Source of the DNA: a virus
Virus record (IMG/VR): IMGVR_UViG_3300000228_000047
Coordinates: 1 to 21,249 of that record
Strand: one strand, 5' to 3'
DNA: 21,249 nt
Shown here: positions 15,758 to 21,249 of the stretch, piece by piece
Position numbering within the stretch: the stretch's first letter is position 1
Layout of the letters: the number at the start of each line of letters is the position of its first letter
Translations under genes and position numbers: made by a program
Notes under the pieces: generated by a model
Database searches by the model: none
The model's input: the letters and a program-made list of their open reading frames with translations, nothing else
Told to the model about the DNA's origin: nothing

Positions 15758-16417
15758 TCACTGGATTAGTTCACTTTTTATGAGACCTGTCCCCTCTGGT
15801 GGTATACCTTGCCAAAGCTTGTAATCAATTTCTTTTATCACTGAACCTATTTCTAGTGGCATAATTACAGGGAAATTTAAATTGAGTGATAACCCAATTC
15901 CTATCACTGGACCAAGAGACGCTAGGTCTTCTTTTTCAAATGAAGTGGTTGTATTAGGTTGAGCTGAACATTTTATAACCCCGATGGGGTCACCATAATC
16001 AGCATCGAACACCTCAAACTCACCAGTATTTACATATAGGTGTTCTTCAATAGTTTCCGCGATAGACATATTGTTAGTCACGACCTTAATCCCTATGTCC
16101 AATGATGCCATTCTCATAGTAGTTTCGGCATCGGCGTAATCCATAGCCAATGGGGTAGTATTGACGGTTACTCTGGATGGTTTATTATTGTAATTAGACG
16201 GCGACAAAGAACCTCTGTTCCAAATTATAAAAACCCAATCTTTAGGGGTCTCTCCTTCTTCTCGTTGGAATATTCCTTCCCTCGCTAACCACTGTGAAGC
16301 CCTGCCCCTGAAATCAAGTGTTTCATCATAAATATATGTATCCATCACAGTGAAATGTTTTAGGGTATCGTTTCTTAATTTATCAAGAAGCCCTATTATA
16401 ACTGAAGAAACATTCAT
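15758..16417 (-). CDS. Putative tail terminator/tail completion protein
   Basis: This 219-aa protein lies directly upstream of the sheath operon segment, where proteins that cap the tail and accept the head are usually encoded. It begins MNVSSVIIGLLDKLRNDTLK, an amphipathic helix, then mixed strands (KDWVFIIWNRGSLSP, MRMASLDIGIKVVTN), a helix (SIAETIEEHLYVNTGEF) and strands near GPVIGIGLSLNLNFPVIMP. The helix-then-sheet order and size are compatible with tail terminator proteins such as T4 gp3/gp15 or lambda U, but no diagnostic motif is seen. An AAAGG site precedes the ATG. Function is assigned from position and length only. Confidence 0.4.
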   Translation of the reverse strand: MNVSSVIIGLLDKLRNDTLKHFTVMDTYIYDETLDFRGRASQWLAREGIFQREEGETPKDWVFIIWNRGSLSPSNYNNKPSRVTVNTTPLAMDYADAETTMRMASLDIGIKVVTNNMSIAETIEEHLYVNTGEFEVFDADYGDPIGVIKCSAQPNTTTSFEKEDLASLGPVIGIGLSLNLNFPVIMPLEIGSVIKEIDYKLWQGIPPEGTGLIKSELIQ

Positions 16418-16430
16418 TATTACTACCTTT

Positions 16431-16856
16431 TTATGCTACTGGCACAATAGAATGTATACCGTAAATAGGGTCACCGTTCACCCCATTTACAACCATTGTG
16501 TTTTGTGTTCTGAAAACTTTTATACCGTCTTTAAAGAGAACCTCAACTTTAGAGTTTCTCGGTATATCTAAGTGTTCGCCTATTGTGTAAATTTTCCCCT
16601 CATCGTCGTTGAATGTACTATACCCTTCTAGGCTTAACCCAGAAAACTCTTGAAGCCCATATACACCAGTCACTAAAAACCTTCCGTCGTCATCAGGAGT
16701 ATTCTTATATTCATATTGTTGTGAACTGTCATTATATAAAGTCGGTTTAGAAATTGGGTGGTATATATTACAAGGGAGACCTTGTAAATATTGAAGGTGC
16801 TTTATAGCTAAGTAATTTCTTCTTGTCTGAAGACCAAATGAGATTTCTGTTATCAT
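16431..16856 (-). CDS. Putative head-tail joining/neck protein (141 aa)
   Basis: This 141-aa protein is strand-rich: GLPCNIYHPISKP, then GRFLVTGVYGLQEFSG, a GYSTFNDDEGKIYTIGEHLD segment, SKVEVLF and a C-terminal GDPIYGIHSIVPVA. Its start overlaps the stop of the preceding 113-aa gene by four bases (ATGA), so the two are likely translated together. Small beta-barrel head-closure or stopper proteins have this size and location, but I do not recognise a specific family. No membrane segment or signal peptide is visible. The gene is surely coding, given the coupling and the tight spacing; the neck role is inference from the neighbours. Confidence 0.4.
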   Translation of the reverse strand: MITEISFGLQTRRNYLAIKHLQYLQGLPCNIYHPISKPTLYNDSSQQYEYKNTPDDDGRFLVTGVYGLQEFSGLSLEGYSTFNDDEGKIYTIGEHLDIPRNSKVEVLFKDGIKVFRTQNTMVVNGVNGDPIYGIHSIVPVA

Positions 16857-17194
16857 TTAGACGGTTCCTCATTCACATATTTTTGGATAGAATTTATCCA
16901 TTCAACGAATCCATTAAAAGTATCCCTTCTCACTCTAATCGTGAATAGAGTTTTACTAAGGATCCATTCCCACTTAAAATAAATGAGTGGTCCAGCAACA
17001 ACGGTTTTCATATTTGTTCTGAGGTTTTTAAATATTACATCTACAAGCCCCTCATTCATCCCTTCTAGCTCATTTTCAGTTATTGGGTGTGTAATGTCAC
17101 TCGAGACGAAATCGTCTTTTTTAGCCTCTTCTATCATCTCTTCGTAATATGTATCACTATAAAATAGTTCATCTATTTTTTCATTATCTTTCAT
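16853..17194 (-). CDS. Unknown small protein in the neck gene cluster (113 aa)
   Basis: This 113-aa protein has an acidic N-terminal half (IDELFYSDTYYEEMIEEAKK) and a more basic, aromatic C-terminal half (GPLIYFKWEWILSKTLFTIR, then VRRDTFNGFVEWINSI). The ATG has a strong AAGGGGGAG site. It is coupled by an ATGA overlap to the following gene. No known family is evident. Position between the connector candidate and the head-tail joining candidate suggests an accessory neck or tail completion factor. Confidence 0.4.
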   Translation of the reverse strand: MKDNEKIDELFYSDTYYEEMIEEAKKDDFVSSDITHPITENELEGMNEGLVDVIFKNLRTNMKTVVAGPLIYFKWEWILSKTLFTIRVRRDTFNGFVEWINSIQKYVNEEPSK

Positions 17195-17203
17195 TACTCC
17201 CCC

Positions 17204-17785
17204 TTAAAGAATACTTAGATACCAATTATCTTGTTCTGTTTTTAATGACTCCAAAGTATTCTCCCATAATTCTTTACCCTCTGAGTATAATTCAGACCCG
17301 TCATTTTCAAATGGCTGGTCACCAAATGAAAAAGATTTTCTACTTGAACCAACATACATCATATAAAGACCTAAAATCATTTCAATTAACTCAGTATTTG
17401 TCGAGTCATAATCTTCCAAAGTTCCTTCAACTAATAATTCAGCAATGTAGCTTCCAGTTATTTCTGTTCTGAATAACCCATTGTCTTTATTGTAGTCCCA
17501 TGACCATTGAATTCTTCCACTTGGACCTGCTAGTATAGGGTCGAAAAAGTAAAGATCAACTACACTTAGGATTCTTCTTCCTTCAGTGTCGTATTTCATG
17601 ATAGTGGTGTATTCCGAAACTGAAAAATCTGATTGTTTGAAAAGTGGTCGCCAGTTGGCATAAGTAGAAATGGCTCTTTTTACTAAGCCAGATAATACAA
17701 CATCGTCGACTTCTATATCGTCGATACCGATGAAGTATTGTAAGGAATTAATAAGGAGGTACTCTCTCAATGAATCTAAAGTCAT
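17204..17785 (-). CDS. Putative head-tail connector/neck protein (193 aa)
   Basis: This 193-aa protein begins with a helical region (LDSLREYLLINSLQYFIG, then IEVDDVVLSGLVKRAISTYA and NWRP). Helical adaptor proteins that dock under the portal often begin in a similar way, with 'l..yv...ig'-like starts. The middle has strands (GRRILSVVDLYFFDPILAG, GRIQWSWDYN), and the C-terminus is again helical (IEMILGLYMMYVGSSRKSF, then EGKELWENTLESLKTEQDNW). It is preceded by an AGGGGG ribosome binding site. The order relative to sheath and tube fits an adaptor or neck protein. No diagnostic motif proves this. Confidence 0.45.
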   Translation of the reverse strand: MTLDSLREYLLINSLQYFIGIDDIEVDDVVLSGLVKRAISTYANWRPLFKQSDFSVSEYTTIMKYDTEGRRILSVVDLYFFDPILAGPSGRIQWSWDYNKDNGLFRTEITGSYIAELLVEGTLEDYDSTNTELIEMILGLYMMYVGSSRKSFSFGDQPFENDGSELYSEGKELWENTLESLKTEQDNWYLSIL

Positions 17786-17804
17786 GTGACCCCCTTATTT
17801 GGTG

Positions 17805-18455
17805 TTAGTCTACGAGAGACTCAAGAAGTGTTTTTTTAACGATTTTTTTACCGTCATTAAGTTTGAAATTTTCGTTTCCGATAAGACTTTCAAGGAAAGC
17901 TTCTTTTTTACTTTCTCTCTTAATTTCAGTTTTTTCTTCTTTGTCGTCTTTTTTGTCACTCATTTCTTTTTTGTCACTCATTTCTTTTTTGTCACTCATT
18001 TCTTCTTCGCTATCTTTCATTTCTTCGCCATCTTTCATTTCTTTTTTGTCACCCATAGCTTCAGCAATTCTTTCAGCTAATATTGATTCAAGCTCTTCAT
18101 CGATTCTGTCCATCATTTCTTCATCAAGGATAACTGAACCTTCAGATTTTAAAGACTCGATTACTTTTTCTTTCATTGCTTCTTCAACTGCTTCAATGTC
18201 AGCCTCTAGTATAACAAGCGAACCTTCAGATTTTAAAGACTCGATTACTTTTTCTTTCATTGCTTCTTCAACTGCTTCGATGTCAGCCTCTAGTATAACA
18301 AGCGAACCAGACTCTTTTACGATATCAACTGCTGAACTCTCATCAATTTCTATTTCACTTTCGGAAATAAAAAAACCATTTGCTAAAAGTAGAGACTTAG
18401 CTTCCTCAATTTTAATCTTTGTTTCATTCAACTTTCTTAAATCTTTTATTGACAT
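17805..18455 (-). CDS. Acidic repeat protein of unknown function (216 aa)
   Basis: This 216-aa protein is extremely rich in Glu and Lys. The core contains two consecutive identical 28-residue units beginning EGSLVILEADIEAVEEAMKE. A lower-complexity stretch follows, with three MSDKKE-type hexapeptides, and then a basic tail (IKRESKKEAFLESLIG, KIVKKTLLESLVD). The composition and predicted helices resemble phage prohead core or internal proteins, but nothing specific is recognised. The DNA copies of the 28-residue unit differ by one silent base, so the duplication is recent. The N-terminal AKSLLLANGFFISESEIEID resembles a motif in the neighbouring 186-aa protein. A SPI-type or scaffold role is only a guess. 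Confidence 0.6.
   Translation of the reverse strand: MSIKDLRKLNETKIKIEEAKSLLLANGFFISESEIEIDESSAVDIVKESGSLVILEADIEAVEEAMKEKVIESLKSEGSLVILEADIEAVEEAMKEKVIESLKSEGSVILDEEMMDRIDEELESILAERIAEAMGDKKEMKDGEEMKDSEEEMSDKKEMSDKKEMSDKKDDKEEKTEIKRESKKEAFLESLIGNENFKLNDGKKIVKKTLLESLVD
17955..18004. repeat. 18-bp tandem repeat (MSDKKE)
   Basis: Two perfect copies of an 18-bp unit (17955-17972 and 17973-17990) and most of a third encode MSDKKE on the minus strand. Degenerate relatives (MKDGEE, MKDSEE) follow at 18005-18050. In-frame unit length allows expansion or loss without breaking the gene. Confidence 0.9.
18136..18303. repeat. 84-bp tandem duplication
   Basis: Two adjacent 84-bp copies (18136-18219, 18220-18303) differ at one position in the middle (caatgtc versus cgatgtc) plus small differences at the outer edge. 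They encode the same 28 residues twice. A partial third copy of the coding motif (EGSVILDEE) and a partial fourth at the other end (ESGSLVILEADIEA) show that the unit is older than the last duplication. Confidence 0.9.
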
Positions 18456-18459
18456 CTTT

Positions 18460-19020
18460 TTATTCCCCTACTAATATATGTTCATCTGTAATTTCAATTA
18501 CAAGGTTAGGATTGATTGCTTCAATCGCTTCAGCTATTCGTGTTTTGTTTTCACATTTTACAACAAGCCCGTCTTCGTGTATTTCAATCTCGATCCCTTC
18601 AGCGTCTATGGCTTCTGCGATTTTCTCGAAATCAAGTTCAAGTGTTTCAAGTGATTCAAGCGTATCAATTGCTTCCGGTTCTTTCGCGATTCTTAGATCT
18701 TTCACACTTTCAATTGATTTAGGTGTAGCTGAAAGTTGATAAGCCCCTTTCACTTCGAAATCATATTCAGCGGCAAAAACGCTCATAAGCAACATCATAA
18801 ATGATTGTGCCGTAAACTCTGTTGTGTAGATAAGGAAGCCATTTCCAACTCTAGAGATATTAGGTTCTCTTTCATAAACCTTAACAAAATTAACTAAATC
18901 AGTTGGTATGATTTTATCTTCATTTTGTTTGTCAGAAATAAGAAGCCCGTTTTCAGTTAATGAAACTTCTAGGTTTTCATTAGTTGAAAGTATGCTGGCA
19001 AGTTCTTCTAATTTTATCAT
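18460..19020 (-). CDS. Unknown protein with three repeated helix-hairpin motifs (186 aa)
   Basis: The start is placed at the ATG at 19020 rather than an in-frame ATG at 19053, because AAAGGGGGG stands five bases before 19020 and the upstream ATG lies inside the preceding gene with no such site. The resulting 186-aa protein has three related segments: LASILSTNENLEVSLTENGL (N-terminus), IAEAIDAEGIEIEIHEDGLV and IAEAIEAINPNLVIEITDEH (C-terminus), each a helix leading to a strand and hairpin. A central region (FLIYTTEFTAQSFMMLLMSV) is hydrophobic but not a clear membrane segment. It is strongly acidic, like its neighbours. Function is unknown; membership of a head or prohead gene set is possible. 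Confidence 0.6.
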   Translation of the reverse strand: MIKLEELASILSTNENLEVSLTENGLLISDKQNEDKIIPTDLVNFVKVYEREPNISRVGNGFLIYTTEFTAQSFMMLLMSVFAAEYDFEVKGAYQLSATPKSIESVKDLRIAKEPEAIDTLESLETLELDFEKIAEAIDAEGIEIEIHEDGLVVKCENKTRIAEAIEAINPNLVIEITDEHILVGE

Positions 19021-19025
19021 ATAAT

Positions 19026-19034
19026 CCCCCCTTT
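19026..19034 (-). promoter_or_regulatory. Ribosome binding site deciding the start of the 186-aa gene
   Basis: AAAGGGGGG on the minus strand is followed by ATTAT and the ATG at 19020. It overlaps the TAA of the preceding gene by one base, suggesting coupled translation. This argues against the longer start at 19053. Confidence 0.8.
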
Positions 19035-19387
19035 TATTTTTCTTCAGTTTCAATTTTAACTGAATTTCTTCTTGAATTACCTTTTTTTACAGGTGTTTCG
19101 ATAATCTCTTCCTTCGCTTCTTGCTTAGGTTCAGATTCAGGTGTTTCGATAATCTCTTCCTTCGCTTCTTGCTTAGGTTCAGATCTTTCGCCCCCGACTT
19201 GTAATTCATCATTCTCAATTTGCAAAGTGAAAGTCATGTAAGATTCTGGGTAACTGACCGCCGTCCTTTCGTCTTTAATAGCGATTTCAATGTCCTTGTT
19301 TTTTCTTAGAGTATGTACAACGCCATCTACCCTAAATAAAACAGAACCTTCCGTATCAGTCTTAGCCAAGTAAGTCCCTATAGTCAT
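19034..19387 (-). CDS. Small unknown protein with duplicated acidic segment (117 aa)
   Basis: This 117-aa protein has a strand-rich N-terminal domain (VLFRVDGVVHTLRKNKDIEI, then SYMTFTLQIENDELQVGGE) followed by an extended charged tail. The tail contains the 16-residue unit SEPKQEAKEEIIETPE twice, almost identical, and ends in a basic patch (KKGNSRRNSVKIETEEK). The ATG has an AAGGAG ribosome binding site. A compact domain plus low-complexity tail is common in phage structural and decoration proteins, but no family is recognised. It is the first gene after the homing endonuclease. Confidence 0.6.
   Translation of the reverse strand: MTIGTYLAKTDTEGSVLFRVDGVVHTLRKNKDIEIAIKDERTAVSYPESYMTFTLQIENDELQVGGERSEPKQEAKEEIIETPESEPKQEAKEEIIETPVKKGNSRRNSVKIETEEK
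19091..19184. repeat. 48-bp tandem duplication in the 117-aa gene
   Basis: The 48-bp unit starting aggtgtttcgataatctctt at 19091 recurs at 19139 and is essentially unchanged to about 19184. It encodes 16 residues per copy and keeps the frame. Confidence 0.9.
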
Positions 19388-19503
19388 ATTAAATCTCCTT
19401 AATTGATTTTGTTTATTTAGTTTATTTAATTGGGGTAAAAATTAATCCCTCTTAGATGGAATTTAAGAAGTATAAATAGTTTTTAATCAGTACACAGTCT
19501 ATA

Positions 19504-21129
19504 TCACTTACTATAATGTTTCTTATATACTTTACTACCTGAATCAAATATCTTCCTGAACCCGTTATTATACATATTTTCTGTCTCAGTGAGTTCAGGG
19601 TCGAAATTATCTAATATGTCTTTTAGTTTATGTTTTTGGTATTTGTTCCTTGATCCCAATACAAGGCTATCTGGTTTGAAGTAGAAATAGTTCGGTGAAG
19701 TTGTGTGAGTGAATTCAAACCCAATTTTTTCATAAAGGTTTCCTTGTGACCATCTCCTATTCGCATAAGACATTAAAGATTTTGGTTCGTACATTTTTTC
19801 GAAATACTTTAAAAGCCTAGAAGCACCACCAACCACCGTGAAGTTCAACTTAGAACAAAACCGTATCAGTTCATATTCGTGATGCTTGTTAAATCTAGCT
19901 TTACCGAAAGTCATTAAAGAAACTAATTCTTTATTATAGAACAGACCTACCCTAATTGAAGCTACACTACTCCCTTGGAGATGATTCAGGTTTAAGAAAG
20001 AAGATGCTTCTTTCGGACTAACTTCTTTCACTTCACATTTACGAGCGTATATTTTTTCAGAAATACCCATCTTATTTAAAAGGACTGATTCCCATATGCC
20101 TTTCTTTATAGGATCTAACCATTCACTTTCGAATATATGAAATAACTGGTACCCAAGTTCTTCTGATATAACAGTTTTACTTAAATGATATTTTGGGTCA
20201 TCGATTGGGTTATTAAACATTGTATAATTTGATTTACCGTGTGAATGAAACATCATACCATTGTATTCGATATGGGTCTTATAGTGCGGTAGTGTTATAT
20301 CAAATTCAACCATTCTTCCTTCGTGTTTAAACCTATCATTGAACTTCGCGCCAACTGGGTGATAAACGCTGACTAAATCGAATATCTTTTTTTGTGTAAT
20401 CCCGAAAGTTTTCTTGTTTGGCTCGAATATTTCCATATTCTTTTTCAAGTTGTCCCTGAGTGTTTGTGAAGTTCCAAAGAAGTTGTCAAATTCATTCGAA
20501 AGGAAGAACCCACTTTTTACGAATTCATCCCTAATGAATAGCTCATCTTTTAATATATGTTGTTTATGTTTGAGTATATGAGAGCGAGAGTTATTATAGT
20601 TTTCATCACCGTATCTGAGTAACTTAGTTTCTTTAATCTTTCTTATGAAAGATTCTTTTTCATAAACGGTTCTTTTTAACATCTGTTTACTTCTGATATC
20701 AGAAAGATTAGGATATTTTATTTTTATGGTTTCTTTTTGTTTGTTAGTATTATTATAGTTTTCATCACCGTATCTGAGTAACTTAGTTTCTTTTATTTTC
20801 TTTACTCTAAGTTCTTCTTTTTCTACTGACGATATTTTCGGTTCTTTATTATGGCAGGTTAAACTACAATACTTCCCAATGAACCCAGCTCTAAAAGAAA
20901 ACCTTGATTTCAGTTTACCGCAAGCGCAAGTTATTTCTTCTTCAGTTTGGGATGTATGTAAAATAGAAAATTTTTGGATGACTGAAAGGTCGTGGTTGGA
21001 ACGCATACCAAATAGACTGTTTATGGCATTTGAATAATATTCTTCGTTGTGCATGTATTCACGGGAATTAAAATAACCGCTTTTTGTAATGAGTTTATTT
21101 AGCGCGGTTAGCGTACTTCGTTTATTCAA
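19504..21129 (-). CDS. Free-standing homing-endonuclease-like protein (Vsr/EDxHD-type nuclease)
   Basis: This 541-aa protein resembles the phage homing endonucleases with a Vsr-like nuclease core. Residues 68-92 hold a zinc-finger-like C-x-C...C-xxx-C (C68, C70, C88, C92). Residues 111-127 and 164-180 are an identical KIKETKLLRYGDENYNN motif, as in DNA-binding repeats of such enzymes. The nuclease core spans about 270-337: VEFDITLP, then HIEYNGMMFHS (E288, H295), YHLSKT (H315, K318) and GYQLFHIFESEW (H331, E334). The C-terminal domain (IYARKCEVKEV, NHLQG, ELVSLMTFGK, RFCSKLNF, NRRWSQGNLYEKIGF) is one often attached to these enzymes. An in-frame TAA lies six bases upstream of the start (21133-21135), so translation must begin at the TTG at 21129 or later; there is no good ribosome binding site. 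Family is fairly sure; activity is not shown. The 116 bases between this gene and the next (19388-19503) show nothing beyond the next gene's ribosome binding site. Confidence 0.85.
   Translation of the reverse strand: MNKRSTLTALNKLITKSGYFNSREYMHNEEYYSNAINSLFGMRSNHDLSVIQKFSILHTSQTEEEITCACGKLKSRFSFRAGFIGKYCSLTCHNKEPKISSVEKEELRVKKIKETKLLRYGDENYNNTNKQKETIKIKYPNLSDIRSKQMLKRTVYEKESFIRKIKETKLLRYGDENYNNSRSHILKHKQHILKDELFIRDEFVKSGFFLSNEFDNFFGTSQTLRDNLKKNMEIFEPNKKTFGITQKKIFDLVSVYHPVGAKFNDRFKHEGRMVEFDITLPHYKTHIEYNGMMFHSHGKSNYTMFNNPIDDPKYHLSKTVISEELGYQLFHIFESEWLDPIKKGIWESVLLNKMGISEKIYARKCEVKEVSPKEASSFLNLNHLQGSSVASIRVGLFYNKELVSLMTFGKARFNKHHEYELIRFCSKLNFTVVGGASRLLKYFEKMYEPKSLMSYANRRWSQGNLYEKIGFEFTHTTSPNYFYFKPDSLVLGSRNKYQKHKLKDILDNFDPELTETENMYNNGFRKIFDSGSKVYKKHYSK
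20590..20799. repeat. Duplicated DNA-binding motif in the endonuclease gene
   Basis: The segments 20590-20640 and 20749-20799 are nearly identical and encode the same 17 residues (KIKETKLLRYGDENYNN), 53 residues apart. Synonymous differences are few, so either the duplication is recent or the two copies are kept alike by recombination. Confidence 0.85.
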
Positions 21130-21145
21130 AATTTACTCACTGTTT

Positions 21146-21249
21146 ATGATACTATGATACTATGATACTATGATACTATGATACTATGATACTATGATAC
21201 TATGATACTATGATACTATGATACTATGATACTATGATACTATGATACT
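21146..21249. repeat. Octamer tandem array (ATGATACT, at least 13 copies) reaching the window end
   Basis: Thirteen perfect copies of ATGATACT fill 21146-21249 and the array continues past the window edge. Because eight is not a multiple of three, every reading frame on both strands meets a stop, so it is non-coding. The unit is not self-complementary. It lies 17 bases upstream of the TTG start of the endonuclease gene, in its 5' region. It could be a slippage-prone microsatellite, a protein-binding array or an artefact at a contig join. Confidence 0.95.

Noticed and set aside
17863-18474. Plus-strand open frame rich in Ser and Phe opposite the 216-aa gene
   Set aside because: It mirrors the tandem repeats of the minus-strand gene, which has a good ribosome binding site context and fits the operon; the plus frame has neither.
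18460-19053. Longer start at 19053 for the 186-aa gene
   Set aside because: The extra residues (MKLKKNKRGDY) overlap the preceding gene and lack a ribosome binding site, whereas AAAGGGGGG stands right before the ATG at 19020.
19469-19476. TATAAATA, identical to the T4 late promoter core
   Set aside because: It is on the plus strand and would transcribe against the endonuclease gene; no plus-strand gene follows. A single 8-base match in AT-rich DNA is expected by chance.
21146-21249. Octamer array considered as iterons of a replication origin
   Set aside because: Iterons are usually longer units (17-22 bp) with an adjacent replication gene or AT-rich melting region; neither is visible here, so the claim cannot be supported.

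Overview
The window is part of the structural module of a tailed bacteriophage with a contractile (myovirus-type) tail. It is AT-rich and tightly packed, and every convincing gene lies on the minus strand, so it should be read from right to left. The evidence for a phage is a recognisable tail sheath, two tail-tube-like proteins, a 1410-residue tape measure carrying cell-wall hydrolase domains, and a chain of baseplate proteins of the T4/P2/Mu type (hub, spike, gp25 and gp6/J-like). No host gene, tRNA, integrase or replication gene is visible, so the host cannot be named.

Layout in the direction of transcription. (1) 21249-21130: a perfect 8-bp tandem repeat (at least 13 copies) that runs off the right edge. 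(2) 21129-19504: a free-standing homing-endonuclease-like gene. (3) 19387-17805: three small acidic genes of unknown function. Two of them carry recent in-frame tandem duplications, and the middle one carries a diverged internal repeat. (4) 17785-15564: neck/head-tail completion candidates (193, 113, 141 and 219 aa), then a 50-aa gene with a clear ribosome binding site. (5) 15551-11952: sheath and two tube-like genes, with a striking pair of competing hairpins between the tube genes. (6) 11877-10863: a T4 gp26-like tail-assembly protein whose 3' end is overlapped in the +1 frame by a gp51-like reading frame, which looks like a programmed frameshift. (7) 10870-6638: tape measure with a phage-tail lysozyme domain and an M15-type peptidase domain. 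(8) 6601-1653: tube-baseplate junction candidate, gp53/LysM-like protein, hub, spike, gp25 and gp6-like wedge. (9) 1623-1: the start of an FG-GAP (beta-propeller) repeat protein, cut by the left edge and probably a distal tail or receptor-binding component.

The genes form one assembly line: neck completion, then sheath and tube, then chaperones that load the tape measure, then the tape measure, then baseplate from hub to wedge, then an adhesin-like protein. Most gaps are a few to a few tens of bases, and many starts overlap the previous stop (TAATG or ATGA). No gene-free stretch exceeds 300 bases. Family names rest on reading the translations by eye; no database search was run. The most interesting features are the gp26/gp51 overlap with two candidate +1 slippery sites, the three-armed RNA structure between the tube genes, the transfer of wall-degrading domains from the spike to the tape measure, the near-identical repeats in the FG-GAP gene, and the cluster of duplication-bearing genes next to the homing endonuclease and the octamer array.
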